From contig CAMGYJ010000004.1 in the NCBI GenBank assembly GCA_946122785.1, forward strand, positions 58,226,679 through 58,290,678: a stretch of DNA of 64,000 bases, in the 5' to 3' direction. Source of the stretch: Linum tenue (lineage: Eukaryota; Streptophyta; Magnoliopsida; Malpighiales; Linaceae). The notes beneath the pieces are model-generated. The model was not told the DNA's origin. It worked only from the letters and a program-made list of their open reading frames with translations, and made no database searches. Positions 23,401 to 35,375 of this stretch are shown one piece after another. The number at the start of each line of letters is the position of its first letter. Position 1 is the stretch's first letter. A program made the position numbers and the translations under genes.

Positions 23401-26400
23401 TCAAGCACAACTAAGCAGCGGACACTTACAAATGTATGAATACAAAAGGATACCAAAAGAAAAAGTCAATAACCACCACAACTAAGCAACGGACACTAGG
23501 AATGTATGTATACACGGACCAAAAAAAGAGTCTATAACCGCCCACATGTTGTCTTCCATTTAACCTTATACAAGGCTGATTGAATCATAAAAAAAATTAG
23601 GAACGTTGAAAGAGAACAGCTTATGGTGAACTTGAGAATTAAAGTCATACACCTACCTGTACTCCAGCATAGCGCTTCCAAGCCTTGTCAAGTTTATAAT
23701 CTGTTGATATAAGGCGATAGTTGGCTAATGCAAGTTCATAATCATGCAACATGAAAGCATGGTCCCCCAGAACTCTAATCTGCGACTCAATAGAGCTAAA
23801 GGTATACCTTGAACAATGAAAATAGAGTCTAAATGAGGAATCATTGAAGTCAGAAGCAAAAATACCAACCAGCCACAAACAAACCTTTACATACATGGAA
23901 CCACTAGGCATTTCATTTGGGTCATCTTTTCCTTTTCTCCACCACAAATTCTTGATTTGGTTTCTAAACCCCCTTCTTGTAGCAGATACCTGATCATGAA
24001 TATTGTTTTAGTTCGAAGAAAAAGGCTGAACAACAAAGATAGACACTTTTCCTTCTTGTTATGACAAAAAAACGTTCAGTGGAAACTTATGAGAAACTGA
24101 GAATTGGATATGGTTTACCTGTTGATTTAGTATACGAACTTTTTGCTCCATATATGGGATCACATGTTTAGATGAAAACTCATGCATCAGATCTTTTAAC
24201 TGTCATTTCAACAAATCGGGTTTCATTCAATATTATCATGTGCTGATCGAATGAAGAAACCAATAGTTGATATATGTAGGAAAGCCATTTTACCGCACTA
24301 ATATCATCAACATCGAGGCAACAACCGAGGCGCTGAACAGGGGAACCATCATATTTCTGTCATAGAAAAAATTGAGACTATACCCTTAATCTTGCTGATT
24401 TTTCATCACATATGGTTAAGGATACAAAACGCGATAAGTTATCTAACACAAGATAATTGGAGATATAAGTAACTTACATAAGAAGCCCAAGGATCATCTT
24501 GATGTTCCATTTTTGCATCTTGTGAAGAATTAATGCAAAGTAAGTGGCACTCATTTGTACCAAATGTACTTTTCATTTCTGACAGGATTTTTGAAGCCCT
24601 GGACAAAAAAGAAGTAATGTAAATCAGGCCCCAGATTTGGGTGCCATGTGAATGAGCCAATGAGGGAGGTTCTTCAATTCCACTGATTGACACAACTAAA
24701 GATTTGTTGTAGATTAGAGAAAGATACATAAAATTGGTGCGGGGGAATATGGATCAAATCCAGCTGAAATTTCTCTTAACAGAATTTTCTTGATTTGCTA
24801 CTGACCAGAGGAGAGACATAAAATAGGGGGAATATATGCATCAAATCCGCAGAAATTTCTCTCTACAGAACTTTTCTCGTGGTTCCTTCACTGAGATGGA
24901 TAGCTCAAGGAGATGCGCTCATGGACTCTCCCAGCAACTCAGTGCTAGACCAACTACACTCTAGCCAATCAGGATTCAACAAAAATTGAGTAGGTTCCCT
25001 TAACTAACCAGTAAGAGTGTGTTTTATTCATCATTTGCTACGCAGCTGAAGTATGAGTCTTAGAAGAATAAAACCTTCATTCAGGTGCCGAGGGAACTAT
25101 GAATTTTATCCAGTTTAGTTTTATATAAAGGCTACTGAATCCAAATATCCATTCCCTCCAAACTGAAAAGTCCAACTGCTGCTTCAAAATCAATGTCCCC
25201 CTCAAACTGCTAGCATAATGCATACACAAAAGGAACTATTCATTAATACCAAAATGCATACCCTCACAAGCATATCCAACGCTAACTATGATTCTTCATT
25301 AGGATATGTAGCTTTATTGCTATCTACCAATGTCCAGAATTTCACGAACTTCTCAAAGGGCAATGTTTCCTAACTGTAGGTCTGTATATAATCATTAGTA
25401 TGGCCCCAACCGCGCCCCATATAAAAGTTTTGCTTCTACTGATCTTTGAAATTTAAGGAAATGTTTAGGCCATCAAAGTTAGTATTTCCTGCCTTCTTTC
25501 TACTCTTCCCTTACTATCCACTTAGCCAACACCTTGCTAGATGTGCCTGTCAGATATACATACGAGACTGCACATTATGTCATATTGTCATACTCGGGTT
25601 TATACGAGTAAACTGGTTATCACACTCTCGGATCCTATAATGTCGATTCTGAATGATAAGTTCTTCCATCCATCTTGTTCTCCTCTGGATCTCAAAATGG
25701 CCAACAGTTTTCATGCATTAACGAATAGAAAACACACTAATATTCTGGCCCGTAACGAACAGGAAATAGAATCAAGAATGATTCTGGGTCTTTCTTGTAT
25801 TCACCTCAATCTACTCAGGGCCTAAATGTAGCTAACAACTTTGTTTCTGGAAGCCAAGTATAACCTTAGCCCCTCCATTCCACTATTGTTAAAAACTGAT
25901 CGACTATATTGTACAATCTTAGGCCTCTCCATCTTGAAAGCAGCACGAAGTATCTAACTAGTTAACTTACCACCCCTCAGGCTTAGGCATAAGATCTCAG
26001 GTGACTTTCTTTCACCCACATGCTAACACACTGAGGAAGCAGATCAATTGCTGATCTTTTTGGACCCAGACAGTATTTTAATATAGGAAGGCAGAAAACA
26101 TCACCATACTTTTCTGAAGACCCATCATGATTGTCATGCACCAATAAATAATGCTTCAAGATCTTCGGATCCATTGCACCATCATTTAGAAGCGAGGGTA
26201 ACTTGTTAGTGTTGAAGAGGTCAATAAATCTGTTAATAGGCTGCTCATCCTTTGATGACACAACTAAAAGACCTGCATGCGATACCAACGAATATATAAG
26301 AGGTGTTAACACAGCAAAAAAAAAGTCATGGAAACTGTAGCCTTCAACAAGAATTCAAAATAATTATTAGTAGGCAGCTACAACAACTCTGAAGAGCTTA

Positions 26401-27478
26401 CATCCCACAGGGTGGTCAAAGGTTTCATGCTCTGAAAAGGAGGCTGTACGTATGAGCTCCTTGTTAAGGTATTCAAACCATGAGGGTAAAAGTTCAGATT
26501 TAGAGCCTGCACAACAGCAAGGAACTCGTATCAACTAAAAGTCTATCAGCTATACACAATTATTTCAACAGAATTACATGGAAAACGAGGGAACTTTGCT
26601 ATGTGTGCTTAATGTAACTTACTATCAAGTAAATTACTGACTTGAGGTGGGTCAGATATCAACTCCAAATTCTCTTTCTCCCCGGCCTTGGTGATTACCT
26701 GCTTCAATCGCTCCTTTGCTACCTAGACAAAGCAAAATTCTTAAGGTGAACACTTAACTAAAAATGTCCTTTCACTTCCACAGAATTCATGGACAACACT
26801 TGACCTTTGACCTGAATATAACCTATCATTGCCAATGAAGCCCGTATATTTTCAATTCTCATTGAATACGACCTGACACTAATGGATCAAATCATACAAA
26901 CTGATAATACTACAGGTTACGTTTTTTGTTCAAACTAACATCTACTATACTGAGTTTGTCCAAAGGAACCAATTCAAATTCTCTCAAGCTAGCAAATTCT
27001 CAAGAACTGAGAATACACGAATAGTTCCTAACCAAATCTTATTGCATTCACAAATTACAGCTATGCTCAGACACCAAATGCAGAATTTTTACCTCAATAT
27101 TTGGCTGACGAACATCCGACTCATAAAACAGCCTCAGCTTGAACTTGTGCAACCTATAAGGCTGATCACTCGACGTGCGCAATGGAACTACATCCGGGAG
27201 AAAAAGGATCAGTCAGATAAACTAAACCACAAAAATGCCAATGATTTCCCCCTTCCTGCTGCCAACTAGCTGAAGCTTTTCTTCTCCAAATCGACAGAAG
27301 TGGCAGAAGCTAACTAACCATCGATATTGCTGAAGTTGCAGAAGGGGCTCAGCATTTCGACGAAGGAAAGGCCGTTCTTAACGCAGGCTTCTTCGACGGA
27401 AGGCGTGCGGAGCACCATGACCACCGGAGTGATCTCCTCCAAGAGCATTTTACCGAGTGGCGTGCCCGCCGGATCCAT
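14494..27478 (-). CDS. TRAPPC8: TRAPP III complex subunit 8 (TRAPPC8/TRS85-like)
   Basis: Encodes a predicted 1295-aa subunit of the TRAPP III tethering complex, a Rab GEF assembly acting in ER-Golgi and autophagy traffic. Twenty-eight exons, minus strand: 27478-27319, 27187-27093, 26722-26623, 26506-26402, 26272-26110, 24598-24478, 24356-24294, 24199-24119, 23989-23895, 23807-23657, 22805-22719, 22154-22035, 21946-21818, 21736-21639, 21547-21424, 20550-20443, 19677-19536, 19268-19161, 19048-19000, 18895-18820, 18038-17850, 17713-17603, 17183-17019, 16922-16764, 16172-15939, 15634-15458, 15285-15170 and 15055-14494. They total 3888 nt with all phases consistent. Diagnostic segments are the start MDPAGTPLGKMLLEEITPVV, LLVVSSKDEQPINRF, NLWWRKGKDD, SQIRVLGDHAFMLHDYELAL (TPR-like region) and ELFLRDFLQIF. 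Length agrees with plant TRS85 (about 1270 aa). The last intron uses a GC donor. Intron 5 (1.5 kb) is the largest. Confidence 0.94.
20870..20930 (+). mobile_element. Minimal poly-A retroinsertion with 20-bp target duplication
   Basis: A 20-bp direct repeat AAGAGAATATACACAGAGAG (20870-20889 and 20911-20930) brackets only cattatc followed by a run of about 14 A. This is the footprint expected from target-primed reverse transcription of a LINE-mobilised RNA truncated almost to its poly-A tail. It lies in TRAPPC8 intron 15. Confidence 0.65.
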
Positions 27479-27733
27479 CGCTGCGAGGGGCTGAGTCGCT
27501 CACTCGGTCGGTCGACGCCGGCGATGGAGGATTACGGCTGATCGGGATCTCGAATCCCTTCCTGCCTGCTGGGAGAAAAAGGAAACGGAGAGGAGCTTTA
27601 GATTTGGAGGTCGTTTGGACTTACGGAGTGAAGTTTGCGTGTGGATTTTTCGCTTGCGATTGAATCGGGCTTCGGATTGTCAGGTCAGATGGTGTATCCA
27701 TTGCATGGTTATGAGGATTTTTTTCTCAAATAC
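27479..27733 (-). promoter_or_regulatory. TRAPPC8 5' UTR and proximal promoter region
   Basis: About 255 bp lie between the TRAPPC8 start codon and the next transposon. The first 180 bp upstream of the ATG are GC-richer, as is usual for a plant 5' UTR or first-exon region. No clear TATA box was identified. Promoter function is inferred from position only. Confidence 0.4.
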
Positions 27734-28564
27734 GGTAGGGGTGTTTAAATGGTTATCATGATTATTACCAAATCAAATAAGCCTTCCATTAATATAGAAT
27801 AGAATATCATAACCAAACCGTCCAAACTAATACAACAACCAAATTAACCAAATTAAAATTTAATCGGTTTGGTTAATTGGTTAACCAGATTAACCAGTAT
27901 AAAATCACATTATCATTAAGTGAGAAAATTTTTCGGTTAATGCATTAATTCGCAATTTATATAATGAATAAAACATAACAATTAAGGCATAGTTATAGAC
28001 TTATAGTTGACCCTTAACATAAATACATGCAACTAAGACAATTATCTTACGATTAGTATAGAAGTATTCACATAACAAATTTATGACAATGGTATGGGTT
28101 AATGAATTGTTGTGTTTGTGTGAATTGACTTGTCTCTTAGCAATTATCATAGACCGGAAAGGACCTTCCTTTCAAGTTTTCATCCATCATAATATATGAG
28201 ATTTATCTAAATTAGGTGTCCATATGTTGTGGTCTACACTTTAAATATACAAATATACACTATAGGAGCAATATTGAGCTTTATATTTTATGAGTCTAAA
28301 AGAGATGAACGTTTAACTCTTGAGTGGTTATGCAAAGTATTAAGTATGTGTATATAATATATATTAGATATATGACTAATTACTTAACTGATTAATTTGG
28401 TTTGACTGGTTAGGATTGTCTGAAACCAAACCAAACCACCTAGACCAAACAAACTAAAAACTTTAACCAAACCAAACCAATTATCCAAATTAACCAAACC
28501 AAATTATCCAAATAGTAACGGTTAAAACGGTAACCACTGTAACCACACCGTTTGAACACCCCTA
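27734..28564. mobile_element. hAT-like non-autonomous element
   Basis: Left end GGTAGGGGTGTTTAAATGG, right end (inverted) TAGGGGTGTTCAAACGG. The flanks TCAAATAC and CCAAATAC match at seven of eight positions, though the exact boundary could shift by one or two bases. Both arms are strings of aaccaa/ttggtt motifs. It is about 830 bp, non-coding, and ends 255 bp upstream of the TRAPPC8 start. Confidence 0.6.
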
Positions 28565-30330
28565 CCAAATACATATCTTCTTACCAAATAAGACATTTAT
28601 AGCCTACTTTTGAAATTATTGGACAGATTTGTCCTCGAACTTGTGTTGACTGTTAATATTAACGGTCAAACACTATTCCGTTAGTGACTTAGCAGAAAAC
28701 AGTTGATGTGGCATGCCACATCATTAAATAATATTATTTTAATTTGTAATTCAAATAAAATAAAAATAAATATTAACAAATTAAAGAAATCCCTCTTCTC
28801 CCTTCCGGCAGCCGCCTCGACATCTCTCCTCGATCGCCGCTTGGTATGCCCTCTCTGTTTGGTCTCCTCCGCGAGCGAATCCCTCTATGCTAAAAGCCCA
28901 AAAAACCCAAAACCCCAAATTTCCCTTCTTCCCAGAAATACCAATAATAGCCAAAATTTTGAAAGTTTAATGACAAATATAGTCATTTTCGTTACATAAG
29001 TGTCACTAGTCAAATTAACAGAACACTTACTTGGCTGCCAACTCACCCTCTCTTTCATTTCCACCTCATCATTAAGTGACAAGTAGATGCCACGTCATTT
29101 ACAAAAGTAAAAAAAAATATTAATCAAAATGAAAAAACAAAAACACAATCCCCTTTCATCTTGTTCCTCTCGCGAGGGACAGAGGAATCCCAAAATGCCA
29201 CGACCGGCGCATGAGACCTTCAAATTGCTTATGTGTTCATTCAGATCAGCTCTAACCCACACAAAAAGAAAGATCCCCTGCCATCTACTTGCTAACCATT
29301 AGACGGTACCGTGGCTTCACCGGATTCTTATTCCCATCGTCGCTAGCGCCACTCAGATTCGATCTCGGACTAGGCAGGGCTTCAAATCCCATGTTCGAAT
29401 TTGGGACCACAAATCGTTGAAAATCCTCTCTTCCAAGTTCGTCCTTTATGGAGATCAAGTCTGAAAAGCTCAACCTCTGTTTCATCATTTGATCGGCCCT
29501 CGGGCGAGGCAAATTTCGGCACTAATGCTCGACAGCAGCGACATAGTTCTGACAGAGCTCTTCATCCGACTTGGTCCCGTTCAGTGCCTGCCAGATTAGG
29601 GATAGCCATTTCATCTTTGCCGCCCGATCTCTCTGCAATCGTCGCCCACCGCTGATTCTTCCCCTTCCTCCTCTACTCCTCCTCCCTGTTTTTTAAAACC
29701 CCACACCCAACAATCCTCTTCGTACCGCTTCTGAAAGACTCGTCGCGAGCCGATGTAACCCCGTCGCCCAGCTCGCAGTCGCTACTATTTTTGTGTTGCC
29801 GCCCAGATCTGGATTTGGGGGTTTACAAATTCGGTAAACATTGTTTGTGGATGCTAATCGTCGCGGTGCTGCAAGTTTGGGGGAAGATCAGAGAGAAAGT
29901 AGGGGAATATCATAGGGAGAGAGAGACAATTTTTTTTCTAGAGATATTCGTTTGTTCATGGAGAGAGAGGGGAAGATGGGAGGACATGTTAATTCATTTG
30001 TATCCTTTTTTTTTGTTTTTTATTTTTTTCCCCTAATAAAATCCAGGTGGCAATGATGTTATCAAAATGTAGCCAAGTCAGGAAAATCGTTAGTCCAATT
30101 AGCACATTAACTAACACCGTCGAACAATTGGACGAAAGTGGCTATTTTTGGTATTTTTCCAAACGTGGCTATATTTGGCCAAACCGTCAAAGTTTTGGCT
30201 ACAGAAGTGTATTTTGCCTAATTTTTACAAAAAATTATATAATATACATGTTTACTAGATCGATGTCAACTAAAGCAATCAGAATATAAAATCATGTTTA
30301 ACAAAAGTGATTTAGGTAAGATTTTTTTCA
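28565..30330. repeat. Dispersed repeats; candidate Pack-MULE
   Basis: Two AT-rich blocks, 28905-29110 and the reverse of 30040-30235, share a MULE-end vocabulary in opposite orientation: atagccaaaa-tttga, then t-gccac-ttt, then a gccac motif before an A-rich run. Between them the sequence turns GC-rich (about 29160-29830) and exon-like. A minus-strand open frame at 29285-29512 is rich in Ser, Pro and charged residues, but I do not recognise it. No 9-bp duplication could be located. A further related block occupies 28590-28780. The Pack-MULE reading is an inference. Confidence 0.35.
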
Positions 30331-31042
30331 GGGAACGCGATCACGACGGATTGCACAGGTGGCGAACGATGAGCCATTGGATCGCGGTTGGAGGAAGCGA
30401 TCATCGTTCATCACGTTCGAGCACGCGATTTGGTGTTAAAAGAAACACAAATCACTAACATGAAAGGCAGTTTGTTATGGAGTTGACACGAATCGCTGAG
30501 CTGTCGCGCGATCAATTATTAATCACTTTCGATGGCCACGGTCAACGCGCTATCTCTCTTCTCGTTGCACCTTGATCGCGTCGGACATAAGCGATTTAGG
30601 TTTTCCCCAGCCTATATCTATAAATAGCGACATCGTCCTCATTTCATTAACACCACTACACATTCTTTCTCCCCCTCCCTCCTCTCTCATACCACTCAAG
30701 AAATACAGGTATGCTCTCAGGTTGCGGCCAAGTCCGATCTTCCACATTATATCTCGTTTTCTTGAGTTCCGAAAAAGCCTTGTCTCGCTAAAGTCTTGTT
30801 GTCCCGCTAAAGTCCTGCTAAGAACTCGGTCAAACCTTTGTCTAGCTTCTGCCAAAAACGGACGAATAGGCTCTTAGGGTACACCATATATTTATATTTT
30901 TTTGTGATTTATCAAAGTGAATCATTGGAGAACGCTATAAGACCAATGTCTTAGTAGAATAACCATAACTAAACGTTGTTTTGTATTTTCACAATTTGTT
31001 TACAAAATCTAATAATGCTATTTTCCTGTATTGAAATGATAG
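30331..31042 (+). promoter_or_regulatory. Promoter-like region upstream of the PMD pseudogene
   Basis: A consensus TATA box, TATAAATAG, lies at 30619-30627 about 420 bp before the pseudogene ATG. It is followed by a pyrimidine-rich leader (ctttctccccctccc) of the type seen near plant transcription starts. Upstream (30350-30450) are repeated gcgatc/cgatcg motifs. No coding sequence was recognised. Confidence 0.45.
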
Positions 31043-31540
31043 ATGGCGGCGGATATTTACGATCCTATGTTGTATATTCAACCTGGCCCGAGGGAAGTTC
31101 GATATTTAACCGATCAAGAAAATCATCGATCTCATGTCATTTGGAACAACAACCCGGTAGGCACACCCTACCTTCAAAGTAATGTTTTTTAGTTATTTTA
31201 AATTGTTACTATAAAACTTATTTTGTGCATTTTTGCTTAGGAATCACTTGTTCATGTGGTCCGTAGAGGGACCGGGTGCTTGCCCCAGTTTCAAACCTGA
31301 ATCGCGCCCAATCTAGAAAGGGCAGTTTTGGAAAGGGTGAGACACTTCGTGAAGATGGAGAATGACAATGAGCTACTCACGATCATGTCAGAGAGGTGGC
31401 GTCCTGAGACACACACCTTCCCCTTTCTCGAGCGGGAAATGACAATCACACTGCGGGATGTCACCATCCTCACTGAGTTGCCGAGCATCGGAGAGGCCAC
31501 CATCGACACTCAGCATTTGGGATGTCGCCATTCTCACTGA
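31043..31540 (+). pseudogene. Plant Mobile Domain (MAIN-like) gene fragment
   Basis: Exon 1 (31043-31156) encodes MAADIYDPMLYIQPGPREVR and continues to the HRSHVIW motif. It is typical of Plant Mobile Domain proteins of the MAIN/MAIL and 'phosphatase 7 long form' group. A GT-AG intron leads to exon 2 (from 31241), which hits a TGA at about 31298-31300 but continues in the same frame. The continuation holds the core motif SERWRPETHTF, then TITLRDVTILTELPSIGE, ending at 31540. The rest of the PMD (normally several hundred residues) is missing. Just past the core, a 34-bp segment (31455-31488) is repeated with changes at 31519-31552. The PMD family is shared by host genes and transposons, so the origin is ambiguous. 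Confidence 0.75.
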
Positions 31541-32670
31541 GTTGTCGATCACCTACTTACTATTATTTACTACTTTCTTTACTTTCTACATTTTCCTTTT
31601 TGCTTGTACTTATAATCCCTTTTATCTCTTTTTAGTTTAATTGGTACATACCAATAGCATCTCAACCACGCGTGGTTACTCCAAACACTAATAGTTAGTC
31701 TTAAGTGGAGACATTGTCAGATGTCATATGAAATACTACCTTAGACATTCGTTTAAGTTAATTACTTTTCCCAACATAAATCCCTATTTGCAATTTTTAT
31801 ATCCATGTCCTCTCCATCCTTGTGCAGGTGTAGCCTTTTCATCTCATCCCCCACCCCCACCGTTTTTGGATACCCGCGATAACCCTCACCATCAATATCA
31901 TATCAAAATTTCATTGAAACATAATATAATCAAGTTGAAATCACATGTGATTGTAAAAGCTTGATCATTGAACGTACATCATGAATCAGAAACTAATTAC
32001 AAAATACACGAGAAACATATCAAAAATATAAATTGTTTGTGGAAATTAGGGTTATGAGGTTACGTATTTGTGTTGAAGGAATTGAAAATGTAAAATCAAG
32101 CAATTTAAAGTTGTGTTTTTTTTTTTTGAAATTTTGGTGGAAGAAAAGGAAAGAGAGGATAAACTAACATGTCAATGGGTGTATGTAGCATAGTGATTGA
32201 ATGTGAGGCTTGTATGGTATCAAGATAAGTCATAAGGGAGACACCTAAATCCATCTCTATCACTTTTTTATGGGTGTATGCACCAAGTTAATGCGAGAAT
32301 TTTTCTCGTTAATTTAATCAAATTGGTTAAGATATTTCATATTTGGGAGTAGAATTGCCTTCCTAATTTTCAACGATCATTTATAACAAAATGAGAAAGA
32401 TGAGTCATAGGTTTAGGGGTCGTTTGGAGAAAGGGATTTTGGTAATGAATTTAGCATTTTTTTAGAGAACAGGATGAAAGCTTCCTAAATCATCATATTA
32501 ATAGAACAGGTCATGGTATTACCCAAAACGTCATACAATAGCCAGTGGTAAAGGTGAGTGTCGCACACATCAAAATAATAGGTGCCAAAAGTAAGATAGT
32601 GACCCTTAGAAGCAAAAAAAAATCAACAGAGTAGTTACACTACCTACAACACATGCTTCACTACCACGTG
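31541..32670. other. AT-rich spacer, no gene
   Basis: There is no coding evidence. At about 32417 a single GGGGTCGTTTGGAGAAAGGG resembles the tip of a PIF/Harbinger-like MITE, but no partner end was found. A C-rich patch at 31845-31880 resembles hAT-type arms. Otherwise nothing is recognised. Confidence 0.3.
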
Positions 32671-34059
32671 TCAGTCACGAGTAAGCAGGCGTTCGATCTT
32701 GCTGGCAAGCAAACCGTGCTGGTGATCATCATCCTGCCAATTCTTGATGATGTTAACGGTTGTTTGATAGTTAAGATTTAACTCCACATCTCTGAATCCG
32801 AGCTGCCAAGCTCTTTCGAGCCCAACACCCGCACCCTTGAGCTCTGCACGGGTGGTAGAGCAGACACCCAGGTTGCACGAGAAGGCATCCAAACATTTTT
32901 CATATATGTCTCTTATCAATCCACCTGCTGCAGCAGCAAGTGAATCACCCAACACCGAGCCATTTGTCTGAACTTGAACCAAGCTTTCTCTTGGCGGTTT
33001 CCAGCTAGGGATGGCAATTTCGACCTGACCCGTTTTACCCGACCTGTTTGACCTGTTTTGGGGCGGGTCCGACCCGCCCCGTAGGTGGGGCGGGGCGGGC
33101 ATGGGTACTCTCATAGACCCGACCTGCCCTGACCCGCCCCATTCTCGACCCGTTCTTGCCTAAATTACACTTAATTTTAGTCAAATTACTTAGGATTTTC
33201 CTTTTACTAAATCAAATTTTAGCTGCAATAAAGTTGTAAATTAATGAAAACCTCAATTTCTCCAATAATTTAACTATATTTATCATAATATTGTTTGTTT
33301 CCATGGTCTTATAATAAAAATAACGAACATTTCTAATATTTTTCATATAAATTGCTTACCCATTGGGTCGACCTGCCCCGACCCGTGACCCGTGATAAAT
33401 TATCCGACCTGGACCCGACCTGCCACGGGGCGGGTCTGGGTACCAAAAAACCCGCCCCGGACCTGCCCCATTGCCATTCCTATTTCCAGCCCACTGGAAG
33501 TTCTGTCCGGTGAGTGTTCGATGGGGGAGAGCACAAATTTGAATTCTACTTAGCTTGTTCATCAATTTTGAACCACACCTTGATCCTGCAAATCAACTCA
33601 TCCTCCTAGTAGTTCTTACCATCCATAACCTCCCCATTTCTTTGTTTCCAAATCAGCCAACAAATAAGGCCGAAATCAACCCCTGTGTCATCAGCTTTAA
33701 TGTTACTGTTAATCCATGTCGTGAAGTCGATGTTGTTTCTCTTATCTTTCACCTTTCCACTGAAAGCTTTCCAGATTCCTGCAGTCTTCTTGCATCTTCT
33801 AATAATATGCTCGAGAGTTCCTTCTCCGTCTTTACAATTGTTGCACGAGTCATTAGCAGTAAGCTGGCGTTTTTTCCCTTTCCGCATTAGTGAGGAGCTT
33901 ATTATGCGTGGCCAGGCAAACAAAAATTTTTACTCTGCTTGGACCACTCCATTTCCACAAGTCGTCGCATATTTGAATTGGCTCCTTCTCCAGCTCTCCC
34001 TCCACAAGATGATAAGCAGAGCTAATTTTGAATCTTCCATCTTTCTCCATTCCCCACAA
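32671..34059 (-). pseudogene. LINE-derived RVT zinc-binding and RNase H remnant
   Basis: Read on the minus strand, 34059-33853 contains the start of the plant LINE zf-RVT domain (GRFKISSAYHLVEGE, DLWKWSGPSRVKIF). After a frame change, 33923-33606 holds its Cys/His part (CNNCKDGEGTLEHIIRRC) and GLICWLIWKQRN. Beyond a 477-bp insertion, 32996-32671 carries an RNase H-like domain. There the usual catalytic Asp of T-D-G reads Asn (QVQTNGSVLG) and a later Asp is also Asn (VELNLNYQ), while the Glu in STTRAELKG is kept. No reverse transcriptase core remains. It is a 5'-truncated LINE copy that has lost frame and active site. Confidence 0.8.
33006..33482. mobile_element. hAT-like element inserted in the LINE remnant
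   Basis: The ends TAGGGATGGCAATTTCG and, inverted, TAGGAATGGCAATGGGG are flanked by a perfect 8-bp duplication TTTCCAGC (32998-33005 and 33483-33490). GC-rich arms full of GACCCG/CGGGTC motifs surround an AT-rich core. It is 477 bp, non-coding, and has the same architecture as the element at 221-1159. Confidence 0.85.
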
Positions 34060-34547
34060 TGTCTTGTCCTCTCCAAATCTATTGATTCATTAGAAAGTTA
34101 TGTTTTTTTTAATTGTTGTTCATATCATGGATTTTACCTTTTGAGTTTTCAAATCTCTAATAAATTATCAAAAATTAGAGAGATTCTATATCTTGATTTG
34201 TGACATTTTTTATCCTTTAATCCATTTCTTTTTAAGTTATCCCGCTAAATACCCTTACCAATAAATTATTAATATTTCTCGAGTCACTCTAGTTGTTTTG
34301 GTTAAGGGTAAACATGTCAATTAATATTATTAGAAATTATATTGTCATTAAATGTTAACAACCGTATTTACTAAGCAATGCAATTTTGAAAAACCTTTTC
34401 AACTATTCATGAAGATAAAATATTCAAATTGTTTAGAATCTAGAGATTTAAACTCCAATTTTCCAAACCAACTCTTACAATATTTTAGAGCAACCCTAAT
34501 GATGGTATTGGGGGTATTTGCAAGATGACATGGCTCCCTCTTGCAAT
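34060..34547. other. AT-rich spacer ending in an older MITE-like host sequence
   Basis: No gene is seen. From about 34489 the text gagcaaccctaatgatgg resembles the tip of a plant MITE. A plausible continuation is split into pieces at 35341-35375 and 36053-36191 by two hAT-like insertions. The host-element identity is tentative. Confidence 0.35.
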
Positions 34548-35340
34548 TAGGGCTGGAAGTTTGGTACCGGTATTTGGGATATGCCGAATACCGTATCGAA
34601 TTTGTCTATATTTGGTATTACCAAATACACGTATTATTTCTTGGGATTGGGATTGGGATTGAATTTCAATTGTAATTCGGTATTAGGGATTACGAGATTG
34701 GGATCGTTATATACCGAAATACAGATCAATACCAAAATATAAGCTAGCGTGTATTTTATCGTCTCAACTAGACTCTCTCATTCACTACTACACAACCATC
34801 AACCACCAAGAGTGTCATTTAATTATACATAGATCATTTCATCTTTGTTTCACAACTCAAAAGCCCCCATCCTACTCAATTTTGACTTTCCAATTTAAGT
34901 CACTCTCATCTCTCACCTAATAACTTGTTATTTTCATAACACCAAAAAGAATAAACTAGTATTAGTCGACTCTCAGCCTTCAATTCGTCAAATTAAAGAT
35001 TACCAATGACAAGAACTTGAGATGTCACGTCTCTTTCATTCTCCTTATCCATATCCTAGCTCTAGGCAACTCTATACTCTTTGCTTAGTCTCTTTGCCCT
35101 AAATTAAAGAATAAAATATAATTTATATATTTAATTATTTATTTGAAATATAATTAATTTCGTATTCGATAATATTGATTGGGATACCGAAGTACCGATT
35201 GGGATACCAGAATATTTAGTTATTGAGATTGGGATACCGAAATTATTTAGGGATTGAGAGTGACTTTCGGGTATAATTTGATATTTGGGATTTCGGTATT
35301 TGGTATTAGGATATCAATACCGTACCGATTTCCACCCCTA
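34548..35340 (+). mobile_element. hAT-like element, GGTACC-tip family, copy 2
   Basis: Begins TAGGGCTGGAAGTTTGG and ends GATTTCCACCCCTA, with a perfect 8-bp duplication CTTGCAAT (34540-34547 and 35341-35348). It is 793 bp and non-coding. It is clearly the same family as 7110-7781, but with an extra internal segment around 34840-34970. Confidence 0.9.
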
Positions 35341-35375
35341 CTTGCAATGAAAAAGTGGAGTGACATTGTTGGGAG

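Noticed and set aside
14494..27478. Two or more separate minus-strand genes
   Set aside because: All 28 exons join in consistent phase from MDPAGTPLG to a single stop and total 3888 nt, matching one TRAPPC8 protein; the long intron 5 does not hide a start or stop.
32417..32480. PIF/Harbinger-like tip GGGGTCGTTTGGAG
   Set aside because: No inverted partner or TAA duplication was found downstream, so an element cannot be delimited.
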